From Natrinema halophilum (GTDB lineage: Archaea; Halobacteriota; Halobacteria; Halobacteriales; Natrialbaceae): a stretch of 64,000 nucleotides of DNA. Under the pieces are notes generated by a model, which worked only from the letters and a program-made list of their open reading frames with translations, did no database searches and was not told the DNA's origin. Numbering within the stretch: the stretch's first letter is position 1; each line of letters opens with the position of its first letter. A program made the translations under genes and the position numbers. The stretch spans positions 3,100,001-3,164,000 of the forward strand of contig NZ_CP058601.1 in the NCBI RefSeq assembly GCF_013402815.2, given 5' to 3'. Positions 34,574-44,463 of this stretch are shown here, piece by piece.

Positions 34574-35692
34574 ATGGACGTGAGGGGGCTGCGGGCCCTT
34601 GTTTGCGTGCTCGTGGTGGTTGCCTGTACGATTGCGTTCGTTCCCGGTCCGGCCGCAGTGGCGGCGGACCACGGGGCCCAACGAGCGGCGCTACAGGAGG
34701 ACGGAAACGAGAGTATCGGCCTCGAGGACGCCGATCAGATCCACGTCGACGTCTTCATCGCCGAGAACGGCACGGCGCTGATGACCGTCGACTATCAGTT
34801 CCATCTCGACGACGAGAACGGGTCTGCGGCGCAGTGGGAGTCGCTGCGGAGTGATATCCGGTCGAATCCGGATGAATACGTCACTGGCGAGCGAACGAAA
34901 TGGAGCGAGACGCTCACGCAGGGCGAAAACAGGACCGACCGCGACATGACCCTGTCGAACCTTTCTATCACGACGGAAGAAAATTCCGCACCGCGGCCGA
35001 TCGGCCACGCGAAGGTCACGTTCCAGTGGTCTTCGTTCGCGCACGTGGAATTGAATCGGATCGATGCGGGCTCTGCACTCTCCGGGTTTACGCTCGACGA
35101 CGGAACGACCCTGCAGCTCCGCTGGCCCGAAGAGTACACCATCTACGAGAACGACGGCGAACGTCAGATCGATCCATCCCCGGACGGAGAGGCGGATGAT
35201 TCGGTCACCTGGAAGGGTTCCGAAACCACGTTCACCGACGATCAACCGCGGATCGAACTGATCAAAGACGGTGACACGGGCGCGAAATCGACCCCGTCGA
35301 ACGAGGGGCCGGCGATGCCGTGGGCGATCGTTCTGCTAACTCTCTCCCTGCTCGCGGTCGTCGGAATCGCCGGTTGGCTGGTCGGACGCAAGCGAAATGG
35401 GGCCGTGGGGGCGGGTGCGAAACCCGAAACGGCGCGACGGACCGATGGCTCGGCCGACACCATGTCGAACGCGCCGGACGGGCCACCGCCGGAACTGTTG
35501 AGCAACGAGGAACGGGTACTTCGACTGCTCGAGAATCGGGGCGGCCGGATCAAACAACAGGAGGTCGTCTCCGAACTCGACTGGACGGAAGCGAAGACGA
35601 GCCAGGTGGTCGGCGACTTACGCGAGGACGACGAGATCGACGTCTTCCGGATCGGTCGGGAGAACGTGCTGGCATTGCCGGACGAGGAATGA
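34574..35692 (+). CDS. Membrane-anchored extracellular domain with cytoplasmic winged helix
   Basis: A 372-residue protein: an N-terminal signal or anchor (VCVLVVVACTIAFVPGPAA), an extracytoplasmic beta domain (about 40-235; DUF7345-like), one membrane helix (AIVLLTLSLLAVVGIAGWLV, about 240-262), an acidic linker and a C-terminal winged-helix HTH (about 305-372; EERVLRLLENRGGRIKQQE and DWTEAKTSQVVGDLREDD, DUF7343-like). It has a sensor/output layout: an outside ligand could be relayed to DNA binding in one polypeptide, which is inference. TATA-like cctatttag at 34544-34552 indicates a leaderless start at 34574. Confidence 0.85.
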   Translation: MDVRGLRALVCVLVVVACTIAFVPGPAAVAADHGAQRAALQEDGNESIGLEDADQIHVDVFIAENGTALMTVDYQFHLDDENGSAAQWESLRSDIRSNPDEYVTGERTKWSETLTQGENRTDRDMTLSNLSITTEENSAPRPIGHAKVTFQWSSFAHVELNRIDAGSALSGFTLDDGTTLQLRWPEEYTIYENDGERQIDPSPDGEADDSVTWKGSETTFTDDQPRIELIKDGDTGAKSTPSNEGPAMPWAIVLLTLSLLAVVGIAGWLVGRKRNGAVGAGAKPETARRTDGSADTMSNAPDGPPPELLSNEERVLRLLENRGGRIKQQEVVSELDWTEAKTSQVVGDLREDDEIDVFRIGRENVLALPDEE

Positions 35693-36055
35693 CTGACGAC
35701 GCGGTGACGTCGAGCGGCGACCGAACTGATCAGGCTTCGTCGCTGCGCCGGGTCGCCCGCGTATTATCGCGATCTCACTAAGAAAGGCTTTAGTAGCGCG
35801 ATATCACATACTTCGGCTAATGGGCCTCTCCGTCGGCACGACGCTCGCCGATTTCGCTACCGGCGGGACCGTCACTCGGCGGCCACGACGACCACGACGG
35901 GCCTTTTGAGCCCGCATTCTACTTCACCCATCGATCCTGGTTCGTTCCAACATCTCGGAAACAGCATTTTTCCACATAGCAGATGCTCTCTCGCTTATTT
36001 TCGAAAATGAAACCAACGGGCTTAAGTCCGTCCTGGGATTTCACTCGAGTACGAT
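35693..36055. other. Intergenic region upstream of the arginine cluster
   Basis: No gene is supported. A 29-codon frame at 35820 (MGLSVGTTLADFATGG) may be a relic. Close to the right end, the TATA-like cttaag at 36021-36026 lies about 30 bases before the argG ATG, so a leaderless argG transcript is likely; an AT-rich stretch (attttccaca, cttattttcgaaaatg) precedes it. Confidence 0.5.
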
Positions 36056-37336
36056 ATGACCCGCGTGGCACTTGCGTTCTCGGGCGGCCTGGACACGACT
36101 GTCTGTGTTCCGTTGCTCGAGGAAGAATACGGATACGACGACGTAATCGGCGTCACCGTCGACGTCGGCCAGCCGGCCTCGGAGTTCGACGAGGCTGAAG
36201 AGACTGCTGAGGCACTCGGCCTCGACCACTACGTCGTCGACGCGCGAGCGGAATTCGCGCAACTCTGTCTCGAGAGCGTTCGCGCGAACGCGACGTACCA
36301 GGGCTACCCGCTGGGAACGGCGCTGGCCCGTCCAGTGATCGCCGAGGCGATCCTCGAGGTCGCGGAGGAACAGGACTGTACCGGCATCGCCCACGGCTGT
36401 ACGGGCAAGGGCAACGACCAGCTTCGATTCGAGGCCGTCTGGCGTGACTCCGACCTTGAGGTAATCGCACCCGTACGCGAACTCGGTCTCACCCGCGAGT
36501 GGGAACAGGAGTACGCCGACGAGAAGGACCTCCCCGTCGAGGGCGGCAGCGGCGGCGACTGGTCGATCGACACCAACATCTGGAGCCGCTCGGTCGAGGG
36601 CGACGACCTCGAAGACCCCAGTTACGTCCCGCCGCGGGACATCTACGAGTGGACCGACGAGCCGTCCGGCGAGACCGAGGAAATCGAGATCGCCTTCGAG
36701 CAGGGTTATCCCGTGGCTGTCGATGGCGAGGAGTACGATCCGGTCGAACTGATCGAGTACTTGAACGACCTGGCGGGCGGATACGGCGTCGGTCGGACGG
36801 ATACGATGGAAGATCGCATGCTCGGGCTGAAGGTGCGCGAAAACTACGAACACCCGGGCGCGACGACGCTTTTGAACGCTCACGAGGCCCTCGAGGGACT
36901 CGTCCTCACTCAGGAGGAGCGCCAGTTCAAACAGCAGATCGATCAACAGTGGGCCCAGAAGGGCTACGAGGGGCTGATCGACGCACCGCTCGTGGGCGCA
37001 CTCGAGGGCTTCATCGCCGAGACCCAGAAACGCGTCACCGGAACAGTGACGATCCGCTTCGAAGGCGGACAGGCCCGCCCGGTCGCTCGCGATAGTTCGT
37101 TCGCGGCCTACTCCGCCGAACACGCATCGTTCGACACCGAAACGGTCGGCAAGATCAAACAGGAGGACGCGACCGGCGTCGCGAAGTATCACGGGTTCCA
37201 GCGCCGTCTCGCAAACGAGGCGATCGCCGCGAACGCCGCGGACGAGGAAGTCGAACTCGCGACCGACGGGAGCGGCGGTAACGCGAGCGAAGCGAGCGGA
37301 TCCTCGTCGGAGCTACGCTCCGACGTAGACGAGTAA
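36056..37336 (+). CDS. argG: Argininosuccinate synthase
   Basis: ArgG joins citrulline and aspartate with ATP to form argininosuccinate. The 426 residues start with the PP-loop strand LAFSGGLDTTVC and contain ARAEFAQLCLESVRANATYQG, AHGCTGKGNDQLRFE (citrulline and aspartate site), GGDWSIDTNIWS and GYGVGRTDTMEDR, all as in the family. A C-terminal Ser/Gly-rich extension follows the usual end. It is the first gene of the cluster, with argH starting 2 bases after its stop, so both are co-transcribed. Confidence 0.97.
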   Translation: MTRVALAFSGGLDTTVCVPLLEEEYGYDDVIGVTVDVGQPASEFDEAEETAEALGLDHYVVDARAEFAQLCLESVRANATYQGYPLGTALARPVIAEAILEVAEEQDCTGIAHGCTGKGNDQLRFEAVWRDSDLEVIAPVRELGLTREWEQEYADEKDLPVEGGSGGDWSIDTNIWSRSVEGDDLEDPSYVPPRDIYEWTDEPSGETEEIEIAFEQGYPVAVDGEEYDPVELIEYLNDLAGGYGVGRTDTMEDRMLGLKVRENYEHPGATTLLNAHEALEGLVLTQEERQFKQQIDQQWAQKGYEGLIDAPLVGALEGFIAETQKRVTGTVTIRFEGGQARPVARDSSFAAYSAEHASFDTETVGKIKQEDATGVAKYHGFQRRLANEAIAANAADEEVELATDGSGGNASEASGSSSELRSDVDE

Positions 37337-37338
37337 CC

Positions 37339-38844
37339 ATGTCCGAGGAGAGCGCTCGCGACGGTGACGCCGAGGGGAATTCGGTCCGCGCTGACGGTGG
37401 CGCTGACGACGAAAGCGTCGTCCGCCGGGACCGCTTCAGCGGCGGCCCGGCTCGGAGCTTCCTCTCCTCGCTCGAGGCCGACGACCGCATTTTCGAGGCC
37501 GATCTGGCGGTCGACCGCGCACACACGGTTATGCTCGCCGAGCAAGGTATCATCGCGGACGACGTGGCCGGTCAGATCCTGACCGCGCTCGACGCGACCG
37601 AGGTCGACGGCCACGATTCCCTGCCCGACGGCGAGGACGTCCACGAGGCCATCGAGACGGCCGTCATCCAACGCATTGGTGCGGACGGCGGGAAGATGCA
37701 CACCGCGCGGTCGCGCAACGACGAGGTCGCGGCCTGTATCCGCTACCGACTGCGCGAGGACATCCTCGAAGCCATTGAGACGACGCTCGCGCTGCGCGAG
37801 TCGCTCGTGGACGTAGCGACCGACCACTCGGAGACGATCATGCCCGGCTACACCCACCTCCAGCCTGCACAGCCGACGACGGTAGCTCACTGGGCGTTAG
37901 CGTACGAGGGGGCCGTCGGCCGCGACACCGAACGACTACTCGAGACCTACGCGCGGATCAACGAGTCGCCGCTGGGAGGTGCGGCCTTCGCGGGGACCAC
38001 GTTCGACGTCGATCGCGAGCAGGTCGCCGACCTGCTGGGTTTCGACGGGGTCGTGGAAAACTCGATGGACGCCTCCTCGGGTCGGGATTTCCTGCTCGAG
38101 GCGGTACAAGCGCTTTCGATCCACGCGACGACGCTGTCCGGGTTGGCCGAAGACGTGATCATCTTCGCGAACCGCGGGTTCGTCGATCTTTCGGACGACT
38201 ACTCTTCGACGTCGTCAATCATGCCCCAGAAGAAGAACCCGGACACGCTGGAGCTCGTCCGTGCCGTCGCGGGCGATGCGGCCGGCGGCGTCCAGGGATT
38301 GGCGACGACGCTCAAGGGGCTTCCGCGCGCGTACAACCGGGATCTCCAGCGGGCGACGACTCACGCCTGGGAAACCGTCGATGCGGTTACCGAGGCGAGT
38401 GAGGTCGCGGCGGGAGCGGTGGCGACAGCGGACTGGAACGAGGGGACTATGGCGGCGGAGGCCGGCGAGGGGTTCTCGACGGCGACCGGCGTCGCCGATC
38501 TGCTGGCCGCAAACGGGCTCCCCTTCAGGACGGCACACGAACTGGTCGCCATCGCGGCGGAGAACGGTGCAGATTACGATGCACTCGAGTCCGCGGCACA
38601 GGAGGTACTCGGCGAATCGCTCGAGGCACACGTCGATCCCGCCGCCGTCGAGGATGCGCTCGACCCCGCTCGGAGCGTGGCGAGTCGCGATTCGCGGGGC
38701 GGTCCCGCCCCCGAGGCGGTTGAGGCACAACTCGAGCCGGCCCGCGAGCGACTCGTGGCGGATGAAACCGCGCTCGACGAACTGATCGGGACACTCGAGT
38801 CGGCACACGAGTCGCTTCGGTCGGAGGTGAACGACTATGTGTGA
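37339..38844 (+). CDS. argH: Argininosuccinate lyase
   Basis: ArgH splits argininosuccinate to arginine and fumarate. The 501-residue protein shows the conserved HTARSRNDEVAACIR, PGYTHLQPAQPTTVAHW and the catalytic loop SSTSSIMPQKKNPDTLELVR. An N-terminal acidic leader (about 35 residues) is a haloarchaeal addition. It ends about 230 bases before lysW, and that gap contains a separate promoter for the downstream genes. Confidence 0.97.
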   Translation: MSEESARDGDAEGNSVRADGGADDESVVRRDRFSGGPARSFLSSLEADDRIFEADLAVDRAHTVMLAEQGIIADDVAGQILTALDATEVDGHDSLPDGEDVHEAIETAVIQRIGADGGKMHTARSRNDEVAACIRYRLREDILEAIETTLALRESLVDVATDHSETIMPGYTHLQPAQPTTVAHWALAYEGAVGRDTERLLETYARINESPLGGAAFAGTTFDVDREQVADLLGFDGVVENSMDASSGRDFLLEAVQALSIHATTLSGLAEDVIIFANRGFVDLSDDYSSTSSIMPQKKNPDTLELVRAVAGDAAGGVQGLATTLKGLPRAYNRDLQRATTHAWETVDAVTEASEVAAGAVATADWNEGTMAAEAGEGFSTATGVADLLAANGLPFRTAHELVAIAAENGADYDALESAAQEVLGESLEAHVDPAAVEDALDPARSVASRDSRGGPAPEAVEAQLEPARERLVADETALDELIGTLESAHESLRSEVNDYV

Positions 38845-39036
38845 CCTCGTGTCTCGATCAGCGAGAACGGAGCTGTCCGCGCTTCTGGGGGTCGTCTACC
38901 GCACGGTTCGGCGGCGATCCCCGCGAGGGGAAAAATTACCTACTTCATGATATGTCAAAGTAAAACTGCGGTAAGATAGCATCTACGTCCCGTTAGAGGG
39001 CAGTGCAGATAGTATAATTTTGCTGTTAAGTTCGAA

Positions 39037-39045
39037 GGCTTTAAG
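39037..39045 (+). promoter_or_regulatory. TATA-like promoter of the lysW-lysX-argCBDE genes
   Basis: The element ggctttaag at 39037-39045, with the purine-rich gttcgaa just before it as a possible BRE, lies about 28-36 bases ahead of the lysW ATG. This spacing fits a leaderless haloarchaeal promoter. The 230-base argH-lysW gap suggests the cluster is transcribed in at least two units. Confidence 0.55.
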
Positions 39046-39072
39046 GGAGCGCGGCACCCACGTGCGAATACA

Positions 39073-39237
39073 ATGACCGAATGCGTCGAGTGTGGGGCTG
39101 AGGTGTCCCTGCACGACGATCTGGAAGTCGGAGAGATCGTTGACTGTACGACCTGTGGCGCCGAACTGGAAGTCGTCGACACCGAGCCGCCAGTCCTCGA
39201 GCGGGCCCCCGAGCTCGAAGAGGACTGGGGTGAGTGA
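39073..39237 (+). CDS. lysW: Amino-group carrier protein LysW
   Basis: The 54 residues encode the tiny carrier that holds glutamate or alpha-aminoadipate by an isopeptide bond on its C-terminal Glu. Visible are the N-terminal zinc ribbon (ECVECGAEVSLHDDLEVG, then CTTCGAELEVVD) and the C-terminal EEDWGE signature, whose final Glu is the attachment point. It was too short to be listed among longer frames, but the motif is unambiguous. lysX follows 82 bases later. Confidence 0.96.
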   Translation: MTECVECGAEVSLHDDLEVGEIVDCTTCGAELEVVDTEPPVLERAPELEEDWGE

Positions 39238-39319
39238 CCTTGCAGTCGGGCACGATACCGGCCCGCGCTGCGGACGCGACTCGAGTGGCTCGTAACGGGC
39301 CTTTCATACCCACCCGGAG

Positions 39320-40204
39320 GTGGCTCGCGTGAACGTAGGCATACTCTATTCACGGATTCGCAAGGACGAGAAGCTCCTCTTAAATGAGCTTCGCGAGCGC
39401 GATCACGAGGTGACGAAGATCGACGTCCGCAAGCAGACGTTCGACATTTCGGGCGCGCCCGCGGAATTCGACGATCTCGACATCGTCGTCGACCGCTGTC
39501 TCGCGACGAGTCGGAGCCTGTACGCCACGCAGTTCCTCGAAGCGTACGGAATCCCTGTCGTCAACAGCCACGAAACGGCGGACGTCTGTGCGGACAAAGT
39601 GAAAAACAGCCTCGCGCTCGAGGCTGCGGGCGTGCCGACGCCCGCGACGACGGTCGCCTTCACCAAGGAAACCGCGATGGAAGCCATCGAGGACTTCGGC
39701 TATCCGTGCGTCCTCAAACCCGTCGTCGGTTCGTGGGGGCGCCTGATGGCCAAAATCGACTCCCGCGACGCTGCAGAAGCCATCCTCGAGCACAAGGCGA
39801 CGCTCGGCCACTACGAACACAAGGTGTTCTACGTCCAGGAGTTCGTCGAGAAGCCGGGCCGTGACATCCGCGTGCTTGCGACCGACGGCGAGCCTATCGC
39901 CGCGATGGTCCGCTCGTCTGACCACTGGATTACGAACGCAGCAAAGGGCGCCGAGACGGACGTCTTCGACGTCGACGACGAAGCGAGAGAACTCGTCCGG
40001 AAGGCCAGCGACGCCGTCGGTGGCGGGCTTCTCGGCGTTGATCTCATGGAGACCGGTGATTCCTACACCGTTCACGAGGTCAACCATACCGTCGAATTCA
40101 AAGCGCTCGACGGGGCCGTCGACACCGACGTCGCTGCCACCGTCGTCGACTGGCTCGAAGCAAGAGCCGAGGCGGCCGACCCGGAACTCGAGGTGACCGT
40201 CTGA
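39320..40204 (+). CDS. lysX: LysW-dependent glutamate/aminoadipate ligase (ATP-grasp)
   Basis: LysX attaches the amino acid to the C-terminal Glu of LysW with ATP. The protein has the RimK-like ATP-grasp fold: ARVNVGILYSRIRKDEKLL, NSHETADVCADKVK, YPCVLKPVVGSWGRLMAK and VHEVNHTVEFK near the end. The frame opens at GTG 39320, but the Shine-Dalgarno GGAGG at 39316-39320 is better placed for the GTG at 39329 (MNVGILYS). Both give full-length enzymes. The gene overlaps argC by 1 base. Specificity for glutamate, not aminoadipate, is suggested by the surrounding arg genes. Confidence 0.94.
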   Translation: MARVNVGILYSRIRKDEKLLLNELRERDHEVTKIDVRKQTFDISGAPAEFDDLDIVVDRCLATSRSLYATQFLEAYGIPVVNSHETADVCADKVKNSLALEAAGVPTPATTVAFTKETAMEAIEDFGYPCVLKPVVGSWGRLMAKIDSRDAAEAILEHKATLGHYEHKVFYVQEFVEKPGRDIRVLATDGEPIAAMVRSSDHWITNAAKGAETDVFDVDDEARELVRKASDAVGGGLLGVDLMETGDSYTVHEVNHTVEFKALDGAVDTDVAATVVDWLEARAEAADPELEVTV

Positions 40205-41280
40205 TGGCGGTCGACACCGAAACCGGCGCGGACGAACGTGCCGAGACGGTGACCGCGACCGTTATCGGCGGGAGCGGCTTTACGGGCGGCGAACTGCTGC
40301 GATTGCTCGCCGGCCACCCGAACGTCGAGATCGCGCAGGTCACCAGTCGCTCGAAGGCCGGCAAGAGCGTCGGCTCCGTCCACCCACCGCTTCGCGGGAC
40401 CGACCTCCGCTTTACCGAACCGGACGATCTCGAGTCCGTCGACGTGTTGTTCGCGGCGACGCCACACGGCGTCTCCATGGGCCGAATCGACGACTTTTTC
40501 GACATCGCAGATACCGTCGTGGATCTCTCGGCCGACTTCCGCCTCGAAAGCGAAGCGCAATACGACGACTGGTACGACGGCCACGACGCGCCCGAGTACC
40601 TCGATCGCGCGGAGTACGCGCTTCCCGAAATCAACCGCGAGAACCTCGAGGGTGCAGACCTCATCGCGGGCGGCGGCTGTAACGCCACTGCGACGATCCT
40701 CGGACTGTACCCGCTGTTCGAACACGGCGTTCTCGACGGCGGCGAGCAAGTCGTCGTCGACGTGAAAGTCGGCTCCTCCGAAGGCGGTGCGGGCGGCGGC
40801 GAAGCCTCGAGTCACCCCGAGCGCTCGGGCGTCGTCCGACCGTACGCGCCGACCGGACACCGCCACGAGGCGGAGATCGAGCAGTTCCTCGGCACGAGCA
40901 TGTCGTTTACCTGCCACGCCGTCGATATGGTTCGCGGTGCCAGTGCGACCAACCACGTCTTCCCATCGGGGCCAGTCTCGAAAGGCGACCTCTGGCAGGC
41001 GTACCGCGGCTGCTACGAGGACGAGCCGTTCGTCCGGATGGCTGCCGGCGGCTCCGGCGTCTACCGCTACCCCGAGCCCAAGGCGGTCGCCGGGACCAAC
41101 ATCGCCGAGGTCGGCTTCGAACTCGATCCGTCGAACAAGCGCGTCGTCGTCTTCTCCGCCATCGACAATATGATGAAGGGCTCGGCGGGGCAAGCGGTCC
41201 ACGCCGCGAACGTCGCGCTCGGCTTCGAGGAGACGGCCGGCCTCGAGTTCACGGGACTGCACCCCGTGGGGGCACCTTGA
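40204..41280 (+). CDS. argC: LysW-gamma-glutamyl-phosphate reductase (ArgC/LysY)
   Basis: The 358-residue NADPH-dependent dehydrogenase reduces the LysW-bound gamma-glutamyl phosphate. It has the Rossmann start ATVIGGSGFTGGELLRLL, the catalytic Cys in AGGGCNATATILG and the later His in YAPTGHRHEAEIE, and ends with the usual KGSAGQAVHAANVALGF. An unusual acidic/Gly extension (EGGAGGGEASSH) sits near residue 195. It is transcribed with lysX and argB. Confidence 0.94.
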   Translation: MAVDTETGADERAETVTATVIGGSGFTGGELLRLLAGHPNVEIAQVTSRSKAGKSVGSVHPPLRGTDLRFTEPDDLESVDVLFAATPHGVSMGRIDDFFDIADTVVDLSADFRLESEAQYDDWYDGHDAPEYLDRAEYALPEINRENLEGADLIAGGGCNATATILGLYPLFEHGVLDGGEQVVVDVKVGSSEGGAGGGEASSHPERSGVVRPYAPTGHRHEAEIEQFLGTSMSFTCHAVDMVRGASATNHVFPSGPVSKGDLWQAYRGCYEDEPFVRMAAGGSGVYRYPEPKAVAGTNIAEVGFELDPSNKRVVVFSAIDNMMKGSAGQAVHAANVALGFEETAGLEFTGLHPVGAP

Positions 41281-41281
41281 A

Positions 41282-42151
41282 ATGACGACAGTGGTCAAGA
41301 TCGGTGGCGCTCGCGCCGTCGATCCCGAAGGCGCACTCGCCGACGTCGCCTCACTGGTCGAGGACGACGAGGATGTCGTCCTCACCCACGGTGGTTCTAC
41401 GGCGGTCGACGAGACGCTCGAGGAACTCGGCGAGGAACCGGTCTACGTCGAGACTCCCGGCGGCGTGGTCGGTCGGTTCACCGACGAGCGCACGATGGAC
41501 GTCTTCAAGATGGTGATGCCGGGCAAGCTCAACACCGATCTGGTGGAGAGCCTGCACAACGAGGGCGTCGACGCGGTCGGCCTCTCGGGCACGGACGGCA
41601 AGCTTCTGGAGGGGAAGCGGAAGTCCGCCGTCCGCGTCAAAGAAGACGGCAAGAAGAAGATCAAGCGCGGCGACCACTCGGGAACGATCGAGTCAGTCAA
41701 CGCTGATCTGCTCGAGACGCTGCTGTCGAACGGTTACACGCCCGTCGTCTCCGTTCCGGTACTCGGCCGCGAGAAGGAAGGTGGCTACACCGCGGTCAAC
41801 GCCGACGCCGACCGCGCAGCGGCCGCGATCGCCGGCGCACTCGAGGCGGATCTGGTCGTCCTCACGGACGTATCGGGGATCTACGAGGACCCCGACGACG
41901 AGTCGACGAGAATCGACTCGGCCGCCACGCCCGCGGCGTTCGACGCGGTCAAAGACGCCGCGGCGGGATTCATGACCAAGAAGGTCATGGCAGCGGAAGA
42001 GGCCCTCGAAGGCGGTGCAGCGTCGGTGACGGTCGCGACTGCGAACGCCGACGAACCGATCACGAGCGCGCTCTCGGGCGACGGAACGACCCTCGAGCCA
42101 AGCGTGCTCGCGGACGAAGCAGACACCGAAACGGGGGAGACTGCACAATGA
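41282..42151 (+). CDS. argB: LysW-glutamate kinase (ArgB/LysZ)
   Basis: The 289-residue amino acid kinase phosphorylates the LysW-bound glutamate. It starts VVKIGGARAVDPEG and shows LTHGGSTAVDETLEEL, VSVPVLGREKEGGYTAVNAD and the ATP-site DLVVLTDVSGIYEDPDD and GGFMTKKVMAAEEALEG-like segment (reads AAGFMTKKVMAAEEALEG). It starts 2 bases after argC and overlaps argD by 4 nt. Confidence 0.95.
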   Translation: MTTVVKIGGARAVDPEGALADVASLVEDDEDVVLTHGGSTAVDETLEELGEEPVYVETPGGVVGRFTDERTMDVFKMVMPGKLNTDLVESLHNEGVDAVGLSGTDGKLLEGKRKSAVRVKEDGKKKIKRGDHSGTIESVNADLLETLLSNGYTPVVSVPVLGREKEGGYTAVNADADRAAAAIAGALEADLVVLTDVSGIYEDPDDESTRIDSAATPAAFDAVKDAAAGFMTKKVMAAEEALEGGAASVTVATANADEPITSALSGDGTTLEPSVLADEADTETGETAQ

Positions 42152-43302
42152 GTGACCTGGATTTCGTCTCCGGCGGCAAACCCATCGGCATCGAGACCGG
42201 CGATGGGCCGTTCCTCTACGGCACCGACGGAACGGAGTACCTAGACGCCGGGGCAAGTTATGCCTGCACGCCACTGGGCCACTGCCACCCTGCGGTCGTC
42301 GACGCGGTTCAGGAGCAGGTCGGCGAGTTGACGTTCGTCGACTCCTCCTATCCCGTCCAGGCGCGCGAGGACGCCTACGCCTCGCTCGTCGCGGCCGCAC
42401 CCGACGGGCTCGAGGGAGCCTGGTTTTGCAATTCCGGGACCGAGGCAAACGAGGCCGCGCTAAAATTCGCCCGGTCGGCGACCGGCGAGTCGAAGATCGT
42501 CGCCGCGACCCGCTCGTTCCACGGGCGGACGATGGGATCGCTCGCGGCGACCTGGAAGGACAAGTACAAGAAACCGTACGAACCCCTGGCCGGCGACGTG
42601 GAGTTCGTCCCCTACGGCGACGCCGAGGAACTCGCTGCCGCCGTGGACGACGAAACCGCGGCGGTAATCCTCGAACCGATCCAGGGTGAAGGCGGTATCA
42701 ACGTCCCACCCGCAGGATACCTCGAGACCGCCCGTGAACTGACCGACGAGGCCGGCGCGGCGCTCGTCTTCGACGAGGTCCAGACCGGGATGGGCCGCAC
42801 CGGCCGGATGTGGGCCTGCCAGAACGCGGGCGTCACGCCGGACGTGCTGACGACGGCGAAGGGCCTGGGCAACGGCCTGCCCGTCGGCGCGGTCGCGGTA
42901 CGGGACTGGATCGCTGACGGCGCGGCCTCGCACAACGCGACGTTCAGCGGCGGCCCCGTCGTCGCCGCGGCGGTCCACGCGACCGTCTCGACGCTGGTCG
43001 AAGAGGAGTGGCCCGCTCACGCCGCTGAAATCGGCGACTACCTCGTCTCCGAACTGGACGCGGCGCTGGGCGACGAGGTCCGCGAGGTTCGCGGCGACGG
43101 GCTGCTCGTCGGCGTCGAGTTGAAACGCGGCGCGAACCGCGTCGCCCGCGATCTGGCGCTCGAACACCAGATCCTGGCGCTGCCGGCGGGCCGGACCGTG
43201 CTGCGATTACTTCCGCCGCTCGTGATCGGCGAGTCGGAGGCGGACCGGCTCGTGGACGCGCTGACCGAGATCCTCGCACCCGAAACCGAGTCCGAATCAT
43301 GA
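42148..43302 (+). CDS. argD: LysW-bound aminotransferase (ArgD/LysJ)
   Basis: A 384-residue class III PLP aminotransferase that aminates the LysW-bound semialdehyde. Diagnostic strings are YLDAGASYACTPLGHCHP, FCNSGTEANEAALKFAR, EPIQGEGGINVPP, LVFDEVQTGMGRTG and the PLP-Lys region TTAKGLGNGLPVGA. It is full length. Coupled by 4-nt overlaps to argB and argE. Confidence 0.95.
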   Translation: MSDLDFVSGGKPIGIETGDGPFLYGTDGTEYLDAGASYACTPLGHCHPAVVDAVQEQVGELTFVDSSYPVQAREDAYASLVAAAPDGLEGAWFCNSGTEANEAALKFARSATGESKIVAATRSFHGRTMGSLAATWKDKYKKPYEPLAGDVEFVPYGDAEELAAAVDDETAAVILEPIQGEGGINVPPAGYLETARELTDEAGAALVFDEVQTGMGRTGRMWACQNAGVTPDVLTTAKGLGNGLPVGAVAVRDWIADGAASHNATFSGGPVVAAAVHATVSTLVEEEWPAHAAEIGDYLVSELDAALGDEVREVRGDGLLVGVELKRGANRVARDLALEHQILALPAGRTVLRLLPPLVIGESEADRLVDALTEILAPETESES

Positions 43303-44408
43303 GCGCATCCATGGAAGACACCGCTGACGTCTCGCTCGAGGCAGCCCGCGACCTCTTGACCGACCTCGTTTCGATTCCCTCACCCTCGGGTGAAGAGGAC
43401 GCGGCCGCCGAGCACCTGGTCCAATTTTTCGACAGCTACGGCCGCGAGGCCCGGATCGACGAGGTCGGCAACGTACGCGCACCGGCGGACGATGCCGTTC
43501 TATTGACGTCCCACGTCGACACCGTCCCCGGGGAGATTCCGGTCCAAGTCACGACCGCGGACGAAGAAGACGAAAACGCAGACGTCGCCGCGGTCGGTGA
43601 CGACGTCCTCTGGGGACGAGGAAGCGTCGACGCGACCGGCCCGCTGGTGGCGATGGCCGTCGCAGCCATTCGAACCGGCGTTTCCTTCGTCGGCGTCGTC
43701 CAGGAAGAGACGAGTTCGCTGGGTGCCCGCCACCTCGTCGCGGATCGCGAGACCGAACCGGACGCCGTGATCAACGGCGAACCGAGCGGTTCGACGGGCA
43801 TCACGCTCGGCTATCGAGGCTTTCTGGCCGGAACCTACGTTGCGACCAGCGAATCCGGTCACACGTCCAGACCGGGACCCAACGCGATTCAGCACGCGAC
43901 CAACTGGTGGACGGGCGTCGAGGACGCGTTCGAACAGGACGAGTACACGCCCGTCTTCGAGCGGGTGACCGCTAAACCCGTCGACATCGACGGCGGGATC
44001 AGCGACGACGGACTCTCCGTCGAGGCAACCCTCGAGGCGCAGTTGCGGGTCCCCCCGTCACTGGACGTCGAGTCGGTTCGCGAGACAGCCGAAGCCAAAC
44101 TCGAGATCGGCACTGTCTCATGGGACGAGCCAATTCCGCCGGTGATGGAGAGCCCGCGGACGGAGGTCGCGCGGGCGTTCCGTGCCGCCATCCGTGCGGA
44201 AGGCAGCGATCCGCGTCTCCTCCGGAAGACCGGGACCAGCGATATGAACCTCTACGCCGACGCCTGGAGTTGTCCGATGGTCACCTACGGACCCGGTAAC
44301 TCGGCGTTGGACCACGCACCCGACGAACGGCTCTCGCTGCCGGAGTTCGACCAATCAGTTGCGGTCTTAGAGCGGGTCGCGACGACGCTCCGCGGAGGAG
44401 ACGACTGA
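43299..44408 (+). CDS. argE: LysW-ornithine hydrolase (ArgE/LysK, M20 family)
   Basis: The 369-residue M20 metallohydrolase releases ornithine from LysW. Metal-ligand motifs are LTSHVDTVPGEIP (His and Asp), WGRGSVDATGPLVAMAVA (bridging Asp), VQEETSSLGARHLV (catalytic and ligand Glu) and SGHTSRPGPNAIQ in the dimerisation domain. An acidic insert (EEDENADVAA) lies near residue 90. It overlaps argD by 4 nt and precedes argF by about 55 bases. Confidence 0.94.
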   Translation: MSASMEDTADVSLEAARDLLTDLVSIPSPSGEEDAAAEHLVQFFDSYGREARIDEVGNVRAPADDAVLLTSHVDTVPGEIPVQVTTADEEDENADVAAVGDDVLWGRGSVDATGPLVAMAVAAIRTGVSFVGVVQEETSSLGARHLVADRETEPDAVINGEPSGSTGITLGYRGFLAGTYVATSESGHTSRPGPNAIQHATNWWTGVEDAFEQDEYTPVFERVTAKPVDIDGGISDDGLSVEATLEAQLRVPPSLDVESVRETAEAKLEIGTVSWDEPIPPVMESPRTEVARAFRAAIRAEGSDPRLLRKTGTSDMNLYADAWSCPMVTYGPGNSALDHAPDERLSLPEFDQSVAVLERVATTLRGGDD

Positions 44409-44463
44409 TGACGACGATGTTCCCACTAGTAGACGTCCGAACGCGGACAGGCGGTGATCCTCT

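Noticed and set aside
36041-37192. A 383-codon minus-strand frame opposite argG
   Set aside because: It is a shadow of argG, which has all argininosuccinate synthase motifs.
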